This document shows positions 26,957-35,830 of a stretch of DNA of 35,982 nt, piece by piece; position 1 is the first letter of the stretch, and each line of letters begins with the position of its first letter. The position numbers and the translations under genes are program-made. The notes under the pieces were generated by a model. The model was not told the origin of the DNA, ran no database searches, and worked only from the letters and a program-made list of their open reading frames with translations. This DNA is from Tepidibacillus decaturensis (GTDB lineage Bacteria > Bacillota > Bacilli > Tepidibacillales > Tepidibacillaceae), in the NCBI RefSeq assembly GCF_001561915.1, contig NZ_LSKU01000001.1:1271579-1307560 (forward strand), given 5' to 3'.

Positions 26957-27028
26957 GTTGATTCCCTCCTTCCAAACAGACGTTCATCAACTGCATATCT
27001 ACACAGCCAGAGGACCGTCGTAATCAAC
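26957..27028 (-). promoter_or_regulatory. Structured rplS leader, L19-leader-like
   Basis: On the minus strand GTTGATT (27022-27028) can pair perfectly with AATCAAC (26957-26963), the latter lying directly between the ribosome binding site and the ATG. Inside, GACG pairs with CGTC and a further small hairpin is possible. L19 leaders that control rplS are described in Bacillales; the position and closing stem fit, but I did not match the full consensus. Confidence 0.5.
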
Positions 27029-27078
27029 AAAAAATATTGTATCATAATCTATTTATAAAGACAACCTAAAGTTAGTCT

Positions 27079-27819
27079 TTAGTTTTCATGATTTAATTCC
27101 CGTTTGATGGTTTTAATTAAGGCTTGGTCTTTTGCATCAAACTGATGAGCTTGAATCAAATCAGGTCGACGCTGTAAAGTACGCTTTATCGATTCCTTTT
27201 TTCTCCACTCTTCAATTTTTTGATGATGTCCAGATAATAATACTTCTGGAACCTTCCATGTTCTAAATTCTTCAGGTCTTGTGTATTGAGGGTATTCTAA
27301 TAATCCAGAACTAAACGAATCGGTTTCTGCTGATTCCTGATTTCCAAGCACTCCTGGTAACAATCGAACCACACTATCAACAACTACCATTGCAGCTAAT
27401 TCTCCACCTGTAAGAACATAATCACCAATCGATAGCTCGTCTGTGACTAAATGTTCCCTAATTCTTTCATCAAATCCTTCATAATGACCACAAAGAAAAA
27501 TAAGATGTTCTTCCTTTTTCAATTCTTCTGCCTTTTTTTGTGTATAAGGTATTCCTTGCGGGGTCATCATGATGATTCTAGCTTTTTCATAATTTGGGAT
27601 CGATTCTACTGCATAGAAAATTGGCTCTGGTTTAAGAACCATACCATTTCCCCCACCATATGGATAATCATCCACTGTTTTATGTTTGTTGGTAGCAAAG
27701 TCCCGAAAATTAATCGTGTTAATTGTTACTGCGTTTTTTTCTTGTGCTTTTTTTAAAATACTAGATTGTAATATACCTTCAAACATTTCAGGAAATAGCG
27801 TCAATATATGTATATTCAT
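27079..27819 (-). CDS. trmD: tRNA (guanine-37 N1)-methyltransferase TrmD
   Basis: TrmD methylates G37 next to the anticodon, which prevents +1 frameshifting. The 246-residue protein starts [15 protein letters not shown] and has [17 protein letters not shown], the SPOUT-knot segments [13 protein letters not shown] and [15 protein letters not shown], and [20 protein letters not shown]. The ATG at 27819 follows AGGTG at 6 nt; a GTG nine bases upstream overlaps that site. It lies 15 bp after rimM and before rplS. Confidence 0.97.
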   Translation of the reverse strand: MNIHILTLFPEMFEGILQSSILKKAQEKNAVTINTINFRDFATNKHKTVDDYPYGGGNGMVLKPEPIFYAVESIPNYEKARIIMMTPQGIPYTQKKAEELKKEEHLIFLCGHYEGFDERIREHLVTDELSIGDYVLTGGELAAMVVVDSVVRLLPGVLGNQESAETDSFSSGLLEYPQYTRPEEFRTWKVPEVLLSGHHQKIEEWRKKESIKRTLQRRPDLIQAHQFDAKDQALIKTIKRELNHEN

Positions 27820-27834
27820 CTTGATCACCTGAAT

Positions 27835-28359
27835 CTAACTTAATAAACCTTCGATCGGTTCAATGATAATCTTTTTTTCATTTACGTTAACTTCCTTCAC
27901 TATAAGTTCTACATAAGGGATAAGAATCTCTTTTTTCGAAGTGGCATCCTTTACCACCCAAACATCATTAGCGCCAGGGGATAAAATTTCTGTAACCGTT
28001 CCAATTTCTTCACCATCTGTAGAATATACTTTACAACCAATAATTTGATGGAAATAAAACTCCCCTTCTTCCAAATCATGTTGCTGTTCTTTGGAAATCC
28101 ACATATATAATCCTTTATATTTTTCAACTTGATTAATATTATCATAGCCTTCTAACTTGACCAAATAAAGATTCTTATATGGCTTTGCCGATTGAATCTT
28201 CGCAGATTGTTGATTTGGATGATTCTCCGACCCTATAAAAATCTGGTTTCCTTTTTTAAATCTTTCATCAGGAAAATCTGTATGTAAATAAATCTTTAAT
28301 TCACCTTTTATCCCAAATGTATTTACGATTTGTCCAATTTTAAAAAAATGGGTATCCAA
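27835..28359 (-). CDS. rimM: 16S rRNA processing protein RimM
   Basis: RimM helps mature the head of the 30S subunit and binds ribosomal protein S19. The 174-residue protein has the N-terminal barrel (FKIGQIVNTFGIKGELKIYLHTDFP) and the C-terminal PRC-barrel (GCKVYSTDGEEIGTVTEILSPGANDVWVV...LIPYVELIV). The start codon is TTG at 28359, with AGAGGG about nine bases upstream inside the end of ylqD; no ATG is available at the conserved N-terminus. This suggests modest or coupled translation. It sits between ylqD and trmD. Confidence 0.95.
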   Translation of the reverse strand: MDTHFFKIGQIVNTFGIKGELKIYLHTDFPDERFKKGNQIFIGSENHPNQQSAKIQSAKPYKNLYLVKLEGYDNINQVEKYKGLYMWISKEQQHDLEEGEFYFHQIIGCKVYSTDGEEIGTVTEILSPGANDVWVVKDATSKKEILIPYVELIVKEVNVNEKKIIIEPIEGLLS

Positions 28360-28360
28360 C

Positions 28361-28771
28361 TTATTCTACCCTCTTTCTAATTTCTGTTATAATACCATCT
28401 TTAATAATAATTTCATAGCGATGAAAAATTTGATCCCAATGATCACCGACATTTACTTCTATTTCGGTATCTACCGTACTATGAAAGATTTCATCTCCTA
28501 TATTTAGTTTCTCCACTTGTTCTAATTGAACCACCAATTGTTCAAGTTTTTCTTTTCTCTTTTGATGTTCATATCCAATCCGATCTTGAACAATTCTAAC
28601 TGCTTCTTTTCCTTTTTTCTCAGCTTCCGTTAACAATTTCTTTTGTTGAAATTTTAATTGTTCTAACTCAACTTTAATCTGCTTCATTGATTGTTCAATT
28701 TCAGTGACCAACAACTGCTTGGATTGGTTGGTTACAACCATCTTCACTGGAACAGGAATCTTAATTTTCAT
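28361..28771 (-). CDS. ylqD: YlqD family protein
   Basis: The 136-residue protein matches the conserved Bacillales gene between khpA and rimM. The ATG at 28771 follows GGCGGTG. It starts MKIKIPVPVKMVVTNQSKQLL, runs through a long charged coiled coil (about 25-90, rich in Glu, Gln and Lys) and ends in a small beta domain with IEVNVGDHWDQIFHRYEIIIKDGII. No enzymatic motif is visible. The function of the family is not known; the constant place next to rimM suggests a link to ribosome or RNA metabolism, which is inference only. Confidence 0.85.
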   Translation of the reverse strand: MKIKIPVPVKMVVTNQSKQLLVTEIEQSMKQIKVELEQLKFQQKKLLTEAEKKGKEAVRIVQDRIGYEHQKRKEKLEQLVVQLEQVEKLNIGDEIFHSTVDTEIEVNVGDHWDQIFHRYEIIIKDGIITEIRKRVE

Positions 28772-28837
28772 AAAACACCGCCTTTTCAATAAAACTGGTG
28801 GTGATAAGTGATCTGGATGATACTTTCTTTTGATAGA

Positions 28838-28863
28838 GCAAAAGGTGGGGATATCCCCACCCT
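28838..28863 (-). terminator. Terminator-like palindrome between khpA and ylqD
   Basis: A perfect 18-bp palindrome (28844-28861, GGTGGGGATATCCCCACC) is followed on the minus strand by TTTT. It lies five bases after the khpA stop. I see no convincing promoter between it and ylqD, so it may be a partial terminator that lowers expression of the distal genes. Confidence 0.7.
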
Positions 28864-28867
28864 GTGT

Positions 28868-29095
28868 TTAGATGATTTCAATCATCACACGTTTGTTTTC
28901 TTTAACTGCTGCAGCACTCACAACAGTACGAATTGCTTTTGCAATCCGCCCTTGTTTACCTATAATCTTTCCCATATCTTCTGGGGCAACAGATAGTTCA
29001 TAAACAATAGACTTATCACCAGTTATTTCATTCACACGAACTTCGTCAGGATGATCAACAAGTGCTTTAGCCAACACTTCTACTAGTTCTTTCAT
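28868..29095 (-). CDS. khpA: KH-domain RNA-binding protein KhpA (YlqC)
   Basis: The 75-residue protein is a single KH domain with the GxxG loop in [16 protein letters not shown] (about 44-59). KhpA forms a complex with KhpB in Gram-positive bacteria and binds RNA. The ATG at 29095 follows GGAGGT. It lies directly after rpsP, as in other Bacillales, and is followed by the palindromic terminator-like element. Confidence 0.93.
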   Translation of the reverse strand: MKELVEVLAKALVDHPDEVRVNEITGDKSIVYELSVAPEDMGKIIGKQGRIAKAIRTVVSAAAVKENKRVMIEII

Positions 29096-29141
29096 AAGAA
29101 AAGACCTCCAATGGATAAATGATCCATTATTATTGTTCGAC

Positions 29142-29414
29142 TTATTTCTCTTGTTTTAATTCGTGTGCTTTTTTCAAAATTCCAGATTTACTGAATAAGT
29201 TACGAACAGTGTCAGATGGTTTTGCACCAGTTTGCAACCATTTTAAAGCTTTCTCTTCATCAATATTGATTTGCGCAGGTTGTGTTAATGGATTATATGT
29301 CCCAATTTCTTCAATGATACGTCCATCACGAGGAGAACGGGAATCTGCTACAACCAAACGATAGAATGGAGCTTTTTTTGCACCCATGCGCTTTAAACGA
29401 ATACGTACTGCCAT
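29142..29414 (-). CDS. rpsP: 30S ribosomal protein S16
   Basis: S16 is an early-assembly protein of the 30S subunit. The 90-residue product starts [32 protein letters not shown], which is close to invariant, and has [11 protein letters not shown]. The ATG at 29414 follows AAAGGAGGTG. It lies downstream of ffh and ahead of khpA, as in B. subtilis. Nothing unusual is seen. Confidence 0.98.
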   Translation of the reverse strand: MAVRIRLKRMGAKKAPFYRLVVADSRSPRDGRIIEEIGTYNPLTQPAQINIDEEKALKWLQTGAKPSDTVRNLFSKSGILKKAHELKQEK

Positions 29415-29455
29415 GTTGTTCACCTCCTTTAGCAAATAAAAATCGTTTAAAATAA

Positions 29456-30802
29456 TTAAATAAAAGGAAATTTAAATCCTTTTTTCTTTTTTCCTTTTGT
29501 CTTTGCCATATTAGAAAATTGCTTCATCATTTTTTTCATATCTTCAAATTGCTTGAGAAGTCGGTTGACGTCTTGGATACTTGTACCGCTCCCATTTGCA
29601 ATACGACGTCGTCTACTTGCGTTTAGGATTTCCGGATGCTGTTTCTCTTCTTTTGTCATCGACTTAATAATGGCCTCAACATGTGCTAATTGTTTATCGT
29701 CAACTTTTAGATCTTTTAGTCCTTTTGCTTTGTTCAATCCTGGGATCATGCCAAGGATTTCATCCAAAGGCCCCATTTTTTTAACTTGTTCTAATTGATC
29801 TAAAAAGTCTTCAAATGAAAATTCTGCACTTCGAATCTTCTTCTCTAAATCTTTAGCTTTTTGAGAATCCACTGTGGCTTGAGCTTTTTCAATAAGAGTA
29901 AGAACATCACCCATTCCGAGAATACGGGAAGCCATTCGATCAGGATAAAAAGGTTCAATTTGATCCAATTTTTCACCCATACCCACAAATTTAATTGGGC
30001 AACCTGTTACTGCTTTAACTGAAATTGCCGCACCGCCACGCGTATCTCCATCTAGCTTTGTCAAAATCACACCTGTTAGCGATAGAGTCTCATGGAAGCT
30101 ATTTGCTACATTCACTGCATCCTGACCTGTCATTGCATCAACAACCAATAATATTTCATGGGGTTTTACTTCATCCCGAATCTGTAGCAATTCATTCATT
30201 AGGGTTTCATCAATATGAAGACGCCCAGCTGTATCAATGATCACCACATCGCGATTTTCTGCCTTTGCATATTCAATACCTTTTTTGGCAATTTCAACAG
30301 GCGATACTTCGTTTCCCATACTAAAGACAGGAATCTTTAATTGTTCCCCTAGTACTTGTAGTTGTTTAATTGCCGCTGGTCTGTAAATATCTGCGGCAAT
30401 TAATAGCGGTTGTTTGTTTTGTTTTTGTAAATATTTTGATAGCTTACCGGTATGGGTGGTTTTACCTGCCCCTTGTAAACCTACCATCATGATGATTGTT
30501 GGCGGCTTGGGGGACATATTTAACTTACTCTGGGTTCCTCCCATCAATTGAGTAAGTTCTTCATTAACCACTTTAATGACCTGTTGGCCAGGAGTTAAGC
30601 TTTTTAGAACTTCTTGACCAATGGCTCTTTCCTTCACTCGAGAGACGAAATCTTTAACCACCTTGAAGTTAACGTCAGCTTCTAATAAGGCCAAACGAAC
30701 TTCGCGCATCATTTGATTAACGTCTTCTTCTGACACCTTGCCTTTACCGCGTAACTTGTTAAAAGTTTCTTGTAGTCGGCCAGCTAACCCTTCAAACGCC
30801 AT
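29456..30802 (-). CDS. ffh: Signal recognition particle protein Ffh
   Basis: Ffh binds signal sequences as they leave the ribosome and delivers the complex to FtsY. The 448-residue protein has the N domain, the SRP GTPase motifs GLQGAGKTT (G1, Lys114), [10 protein letters not shown] (G3) and [12 protein letters not shown] (G4), and the methionine-rich M domain from about 300 with [13 protein letters not shown] for 4.5S/scRNA binding. The C-terminus is short and basic. The ATG follows AGGAGGCGG. It lies 13 bp after ylxM. Confidence 0.98.
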   Translation of the reverse strand: MAFEGLAGRLQETFNKLRGKGKVSEEDVNQMMREVRLALLEADVNFKVVKDFVSRVKERAIGQEVLKSLTPGQQVIKVVNEELTQLMGGTQSKLNMSPKPPTIIMMVGLQGAGKTTHTGKLSKYLQKQNKQPLLIAADIYRPAAIKQLQVLGEQLKIPVFSMGNEVSPVEIAKKGIEYAKAENRDVVIIDTAGRLHIDETLMNELLQIRDEVKPHEILLVVDAMTGQDAVNVANSFHETLSLTGVILTKLDGDTRGGAAISVKAVTGCPIKFVGMGEKLDQIEPFYPDRMASRILGMGDVLTLIEKAQATVDSQKAKDLEKKIRSAEFSFEDFLDQLEQVKKMGPLDEILGMIPGLNKAKGLKDLKVDDKQLAHVEAIIKSMTKEEKQHPEILNASRRRRIANGSGTSIQDVNRLLKQFEDMKKMMKQFSNMAKTKGKKKKGFKFPFI

Positions 30803-30815
30803 TTCTGACCGCCTC

Positions 30816-31151
30816 CTAATCTATTTGTCTTAAAAGATTTATTTTTTCTTTTAATTGAAGGAGAAACTCTCCCTCTTGTCGATCAATAAGCTGTTCCATT
30901 TCTTCTAAAATCTTTGTTCTCTGTTCATATTTTGCAAGAAGCTGAAGCTTACCTTCATATTCTTCTAACAAATTTTCAGATCGTTTGATATGTTCATAAA
31001 CCGCTTGTCTACTAATTCCAAATTCTTCAGCTATTTCACCTAATGAAAAATCATCTTGAAAGTACAATTCCATATATTGTTTCTGTTTCTCTGTTAAAAG
31101 ATCTTGATAAAAGTCGTGAAGCAAAATGAGTCTTGTTGATTTTTCTAACAT
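30816..31151 (-). CDS. ylxM: YlxM-type helix-turn-helix protein, SRP-associated
   Basis: The 111-residue protein has a sigma-70 region-4-like helix-turn-helix: [41 protein letters not shown] (about 18-58), then a coiled coil. The family (UPF0122) is nearly always next to ffh. In streptococci YlxM is reported to bind the SRP and its RNA, so a DNA-binding role is not certain. It has a GAGGTGG ribosome binding site and begins a transcription unit with a strong promoter at 31212-31240. Confidence 0.92.
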   Translation of the reverse strand: MLEKSTRLILLHDFYQDLLTEKQKQYMELYFQDDFSLGEIAEEFGISRQAVYEHIKRSENLLEEYEGKLQLLAKYEQRTKILEEMEQLIDRQEGEFLLQLKEKINLLRQID

Positions 31152-31211
31152 TTTTGCACCACCTCACTATAAAGAGAGTAATCTGTAAAGACTATTCCCT
31201 TTACAAGAAAT

Positions 31212-31240
31212 ATATTACTGGCTATAGAAAAGAATGTCAA
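31212..31240 (-). promoter_or_regulatory. Sigma-A promoter upstream of ylxM
   Basis: On the minus strand a perfect TTGACA (31235-31240) is followed after 17 bp by TAATAT (31212-31217). It lies within the 102-bp ftsY-ylxM gap, 60 bp before the ylxM start. It should drive ylxM-ffh-rpsP-khpA and, through readthrough, the genes behind. Confidence 0.78.
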
Positions 31241-31253
31241 GCTGTTTTTATTG

Positions 31254-32246
31254 TCAGATTTCTTCCTGGTCTTCTTCAAGAAAACCTTGTGCAAATAATG
31301 CATTGGCAAATTGATCTGCATCAAACTCTTGCAAATCATCCATTTTTTCACCTAAGCCAACTAGTTTAACAGGTATCTGTAATTCATGGTGAATAGCAAT
31401 CACGATTCCGCCCTTTGCTGTTCCATCCAATTTAGTTAAGACCAAACCTGAAACACCTGCAGATTCTTTAAACAATTTGGCTTGTTGTAAGGCATTCTGG
31501 CCAGTCGTAGCATCTAAAACTAATAGAACTTCATGAGGTGCTTCAGGAATCTCTTTTTTAATCACGCGAAAAATTTTATTTAACTCCTGCATTAAATTCA
31601 CTTTGTTATGGAGACGTCCAGCCGTATCACATAGTAGTACATCCACTTGCTTTGATTTTGCTGATTGAATGGCATCGAAAATCACAGCAGCTGGATCAGA
31701 ACCAGCTTGATGTTTAACAACGTCTACCCCTACTCGTTCTCCCCAAACTTCTAATTGCTCAATCGCTCCTGCTCTAAAGGTGTCACCTGCAGCCATCATC
31801 ACCTTTAATCCTTCTTTTTTTAATTTGTGAGCCAGTTTGCCAATCGTAGTGGTTTTCCCAACTCCATTTACTCCTACAAAAAGAATAACGGTTAAACCTT
31901 CAGATTGAATATTTAATTCATTTGATTGCCCATCTTTTAAAAAGTTTACGATTTGTTGAGTTAGAATAGGTTTTAACTGATTTGCATCTTCAATTTTTCT
32001 AGTTTTTACTTCTTTTCTTAATTGTTCGATCAAGTCAAGAACTGTATGAACACCAACATCAGCACCAATTAAAATTTCTTCTAATTCTTCAAAAAATTCT
32101 TCATCAATTTTTTTGGTACGAACGATTAAGTCTTCCATTTTTTCTACAAATGAATCTCTGGTTTTAGATAATCCCTCTTTAAACTTTGAGGTAACTTCTT
32201 GTGTCTTATTGGCAATATTTTCTTTTAATTTCTTAAAAAAACCCAT
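31254..32246 (-). CDS. ftsY: Signal recognition particle receptor FtsY
   Basis: FtsY is the membrane-associated receptor GTPase for Ffh. The 330-residue protein has a short charged amphipathic N-terminus (MGFFKKLKENIANKT), the four-helix N domain, and the GTPase motifs GVNGVGKTT (Lys131), DTAGRLHNK and TKLDGTAKGG. The long acidic A domain of the E. coli protein is absent, as is usual in Bacillales. The ATG follows AGGAGGGA. It lies 12 bp after the smc stop. Confidence 0.97.
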   Translation of the reverse strand: MGFFKKLKENIANKTQEVTSKFKEGLSKTRDSFVEKMEDLIVRTKKIDEEFFEELEEILIGADVGVHTVLDLIEQLRKEVKTRKIEDANQLKPILTQQIVNFLKDGQSNELNIQSEGLTVILFVGVNGVGKTTTIGKLAHKLKKEGLKVMMAAGDTFRAGAIEQLEVWGERVGVDVVKHQAGSDPAAVIFDAIQSAKSKQVDVLLCDTAGRLHNKVNLMQELNKIFRVIKKEIPEAPHEVLLVLDATTGQNALQQAKLFKESAGVSGLVLTKLDGTAKGGIVIAIHHELQIPVKLVGLGEKMDDLQEFDADQFANALFAQGFLEEDQEEI

Positions 32247-32258
32247 ATTTAATCCCTC

Positions 32259-35081
32259 CTAGGCCAATTGCATCGACTTTTCCTTTTCTTCTAATTTGAC
32301 TGAAACCAATCGAGAAACCCCAGATTCCTGCATGGTCACTCCATACAACACATCAGCGCCTTCCATTGTTCCTTTTCGATGAGTTACGACAATAAATTGT
32401 GTATAGGAACAGAATTCTCTTAAATATTCAGCAAATCGATAGACATTTGCTTCATCAAGTGCTGCTTCAACTTCATCAAGAACGCAGAATGGCACTGGTT
32501 TGACGCGAAGGATTGCAAATAATAAACCAATCGCTGTTAAGGCTTTTTCTCCTCCAGATAATAAGGCCAAATTTTGTAGTTTTTTTCCAGGGGGCTGTGC
32601 AACAATTTCTATTCCCGTTTCTAACAATTGATCTGGGTTAGATAATATCAGATCAGCCCTACCGCCACCAAATAGTTTGGAAAAAACGATTTGGAATTGT
32701 TCTCGAATCGCTTCAAAACTCTCAATAAATCGTTTTGCCATCTCCTGATCAATTTCTTTAATCACTTGATATAACGTTTGTTTTGCTTCAACCAAGTCAT
32801 CTTTTTGTGTAGATAAAAATTGATAACGCTCAGATACTCTTTCAAACTCCTCTATAGCTCCGAGATTGACTGAACCTAGACCTTGAATTTTTTCTTTTAA
32901 TTCTTTCACTTGTCTTTTTACCAAGTCGATATTTTCAACTTTCATTACCTGTTGTCGTGCCCATTCAAAGCTCATTTGGTATTCTTCTGTTAATTGTGTT
33001 AATAAATTTTCTAATTCAGTATCTAGGCGACTTATTTTTACTTCGCATTGATGGATACCAGATTCCACTGTCTTTAATTTTTTTCTGATTTCTTTTGCAT
33101 CAAGCTCTTCTGTTTCAATTTCTTGAAGCATTTTTGTACGAACGTTTCGTTTTTCTTCGATTTGTTTTTGGAATTGTTCCTTTGATATTCTTAACTCCTT
33201 AATGGTGTCACTAATTGTAGATTCATCTTGTTTCTGTATGATCAATTCATTTTCTAATTGAATCAAAATTTGTTGTTGTTGTTCTAGTGAAGTTAAGGCC
33301 TCCTTCAAATCTGTATCTAGTCTTACAACTAATGATTGGCTGCTATCCTTTTCTTGTTGCAAACGAGCCAGATCGATTTTTAAATCTGTGATCGTTTTAT
33401 TGGTTTTTTCCTTTGTGGATTCATCTTGTTTTCTAATCGATTCAGCCTCTTCAATATTTTTTTGCAGTAGCTTTTCCTTTTTAACCTTTTCTTCAAGGGT
33501 ATTTTTTAATTCTTCCTCTTTCGTATGATAACTGTTCCATTCGTCTTTTGATTGTTCGATTTCTTGATAGATAATCATCAAACGCTCTTCAATATTTTTT
33601 AATTCAATTTCAATTTGTTTATGCTTTCCAAGAAGTTCTTGTTCTTTGATCCGCTCTTTCTCACCTTGATTACGTATTCTCTCCAATAATTCCTGTGTCG
33701 AATGAATATTTAATTTGATTTTTTCCATATCAACTTTTTGATTGGATAACTCTTTTTTTGTCTGTTCAATTTGCTCTGTCAATTCATCAATTTCTCGTTG
33801 TCGGCTTAATAAATTGATATTTTTTCTTTGCTGGCTTCCTCCAGTCATCGACCCCCCTGGGTTGACAAGATCGCCTTCTAAAGTAACGATGCGATAACGA
33901 TATCCTAATGTTTTTGCTATTTCATTAGCCACTTTTAGATCGGAAGTGATGATTACTTGTCCCAAAAAATATTCGATAATATCCTTGTATTGTATATCTA
34001 CTTCAATTAAATCGATGGCAACGCCAACATAACCATTGATCTGTTGAATTTTACCTAAATCATATTGACTTATTTTCTTGCCTTTGATGACATCGATAGG
34101 TAGAAATGTAGCTCTCCCAAGTTTTTTATCTTTTAAATATTGAATGGCATGTCTGCCAACACCTTCATTTTCTACAACAATATACTGTAAAGAACCACCT
34201 AAAGCGACTTCAATCGCTATCTCATATTTTTTGGGGACCTGAATCAATTCGGCAACTGCACCATGAATACCTTTAAGTTTTTGAGTTTCCCGGATTTTTA
34301 GTATTTCTTTAACCCCTTGGTTAAATCCTGAGAAATCTGCCTGCATTTCCCTTAGTACTTGTTGTCTGGAATTTAAAGCATCTAACTTTTGTTGTTGATC
34401 TAATAATATTGCTTGTTTTTCTTCTTGTTGCTTTCCTAGTTCCCGTTGTAAATGAAGCTGTTCACGATACTGTTCGGAGAGTTGTTCAATTTCGTCCTGA
34501 GTATGTTGGATTTCACGACTAATATTTTCCAACCTTTCAGCATGCAATTTCTTTTCTTTTTCAATTTGCTCTCTCTCTCCATTTAACTTATCAATACGGT
34601 AGGTAAGACTTTCTTTAGAACTCGCCAAATGACGAATCTCATTTCGAACGGTTGCCATTTCATTTAACAGTTCAAAATATTCTTCTTTCAAACCTTCTAT
34701 TTTATCTTCATGATTAGCGATCAGTTGACTTAAGGAACTTTCTTCATTCGCTAGTTGTTGTGAAAGTTGAATGATCTTCTCTTCTATCGTTTCTAGTCGC
34801 TTTTTTTCTTGCTGCAAATGATTTTTAATTTCAATTTTTTTAAATTGGAATTTTTCAAGATTTTGAATCGTTTGCGTTTTTATCGTCTGGTTATTTTTCT
34901 CTCTTTCTCGAAAGACTTCTCTTTTCCCCTCTGTTTTTTCAACTTCTTCACTAATGTTGAGTAATTGTTGCTGGAGTTCATCTAGTTCATTTTCCAGTTG
35001 GTTAATGTGCCAACGTTTTTCTGCAATAATCGCATCCATTTGACTTAACTGGGAAGTGATTTCGATTTGTTCTTTAGTCAA
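32259..35081 (-). CDS. smc: Chromosome condensation protein SMC, hinge and C-terminal part (split gene)
   Basis: This 940-codon frame holds most of SMC, the ATPase that with ScpA/ScpB organises and separates chromosomes. It contains the first long coiled coil, the hinge (about 260-420 of this frame, GIHGAVAELI to NPGGSMTGG), the return coil, and the C-terminal ATPase half with signature LLSGGEKALTAIGLLFAI and Walker B PFCVLDEVEAALDEANV. The frame opens at a TTG (35081) that overlaps the upstream stop, with no ribosome binding site. It is therefore most simply the continuation of the N-terminal frame by a -1 shift, giving about 1190 residues, the normal SMC length. Confidence 0.9.
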   Translation of the reverse strand: MTKEQIEITSQLSQMDAIIAEKRWHINQLENELDELQQQLLNISEEVEKTEGKREVFREREKNNQTIKTQTIQNLEKFQFKKIEIKNHLQQEKKRLETIEEKIIQLSQQLANEESSLSQLIANHEDKIEGLKEEYFELLNEMATVRNEIRHLASSKESLTYRIDKLNGEREQIEKEKKLHAERLENISREIQHTQDEIEQLSEQYREQLHLQRELGKQQEEKQAILLDQQQKLDALNSRQQVLREMQADFSGFNQGVKEILKIRETQKLKGIHGAVAELIQVPKKYEIAIEVALGGSLQYIVVENEGVGRHAIQYLKDKKLGRATFLPIDVIKGKKISQYDLGKIQQINGYVGVAIDLIEVDIQYKDIIEYFLGQVIITSDLKVANEIAKTLGYRYRIVTLEGDLVNPGGSMTGGSQQRKNINLLSRQREIDELTEQIEQTKKELSNQKVDMEKIKLNIHSTQELLERIRNQGEKERIKEQELLGKHKQIEIELKNIEERLMIIYQEIEQSKDEWNSYHTKEEELKNTLEEKVKKEKLLQKNIEEAESIRKQDESTKEKTNKTITDLKIDLARLQQEKDSSQSLVVRLDTDLKEALTSLEQQQQILIQLENELIIQKQDESTISDTIKELRISKEQFQKQIEEKRNVRTKMLQEIETEELDAKEIRKKLKTVESGIHQCEVKISRLDTELENLLTQLTEEYQMSFEWARQQVMKVENIDLVKRQVKELKEKIQGLGSVNLGAIEEFERVSERYQFLSTQKDDLVEAKQTLYQVIKEIDQEMAKRFIESFEAIREQFQIVFSKLFGGGRADLILSNPDQLLETGIEIVAQPPGKKLQNLALLSGGEKALTAIGLLFAILRVKPVPFCVLDEVEAALDEANVYRFAEYLREFCSYTQFIVVTHRKGTMEGADVLYGVTMQESGVSRLVSVKLEEKEKSMQLA

Positions 35082-35830
35082 TTCTTTTTTGCATTTTCAG
35101 TGTTTTGCCATTCCAAATGGGCTTTTTCAATATCATGAACATACCATTGTATATTTAATTCCTTTAATTGATTCGCATAATCTTTATATTGTTTTGCTAC
35201 TTTTGCTTGTTCTTCTAATGGTTCTATTTGATCTTTTAATTCATAGATCAAATCATTAATTCGAACTAAATTTTGCTCTGTCTCATCTAATTTTTTTTGT
35301 GCTTCCTTTTTTCTTGTTTTATATTTAACGATTCCTGCCGCTTCTTCAAAGATTCCTCTGCGATCTTCTGATTTAGAGCTCAAAATCTCTTCGATACGAC
35401 CTTGGCCAATTATGGAATAAGCCTCTTTGCCGAGTCCTGTATCCATAAATAACTCAGTAATATCTTTTAAACGGCAAGGTTGATTATTGATATAATATTC
35501 ACTTTCACCTGAACGATAAAGTCTTCTTGTAACGGTCACCTCAGAATATTCCATATCTAATGAACGATCTTGGTTATCTAATGTAAGAGATACTTCGCTA
35601 TAATTAACAGGTTTTCTAGAATCACTTCCCGCAAAAATGACATCTTCCATTTTTGCGCCGCGGAGGGTTTTGGCACTTTGCTCACCTAGAACCCAGCGGA
35701 TCGCATCCGTGATATTACTCTTTCCACTACCATTCGGACCAATCACTGCTGTAATTCCTGGAACAAATTCAAATTCTGTTCGATCAGCAAATGATTTGAA
35801 CCCCGATAATTCTACTCTTTTAAGGTACAT
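35078..35830 (-). CDS. smc: Chromosome condensation protein SMC, N-terminal ATPase part (split gene)
   Basis: This 250-codon frame starts MYLKRVELSGFKSFAD with GGAGAGG upstream. It includes Walker A GPNGSGKSNI (31-40), the following IRWVLGEQSAK, and the start of the coiled coil (KKEAQKKLDETEQNLVRIND), then stops at TGA 35078-35080. Alone it would be half an ATPase head plus a coil stub, with no hinge and no Walker B. The last codons before the stop are GCA AAA AAG AAT, on a run of six A. A -1 shift there continues into the large downstream frame with the expected coil sequence KKELTKEQ. Confidence 0.9.
   Translation of the reverse strand: MYLKRVELSGFKSFADRTEFEFVPGITAVIGPNGSGKSNITDAIRWVLGEQSAKTLRGAKMEDVIFAGSDSRKPVNYSEVSLTLDNQDRSLDMEYSEVTVTRRLYRSGESEYYINNQPCRLKDITELFMDTGLGKEAYSIIGQGRIEEILSSKSEDRRGIFEEAAGIVKYKTRKKEAQKKLDETEQNLVRINDLIYELKDQIEPLEEQAKVAKQYKDYANQLKELNIQWYVHDIEKAHLEWQNTENAKKN
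35084..35090 (-). other. A AAA AAG slippery heptamer at the smc frame junction
   Basis: On the minus strand the reading frame is GCA AAA AAG AAT TGA. The heptamer A AAA AAG is the same as the -1 frameshift site of E. coli dnaX. Slipping by -1 yields GAA TTG ACT AAA, which continues SMC. I see only a weak stem downstream (35076-35081 with 35040-35045), two bases from the heptamer, and no obvious upstream SD-like stimulator. Confidence 0.7.
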
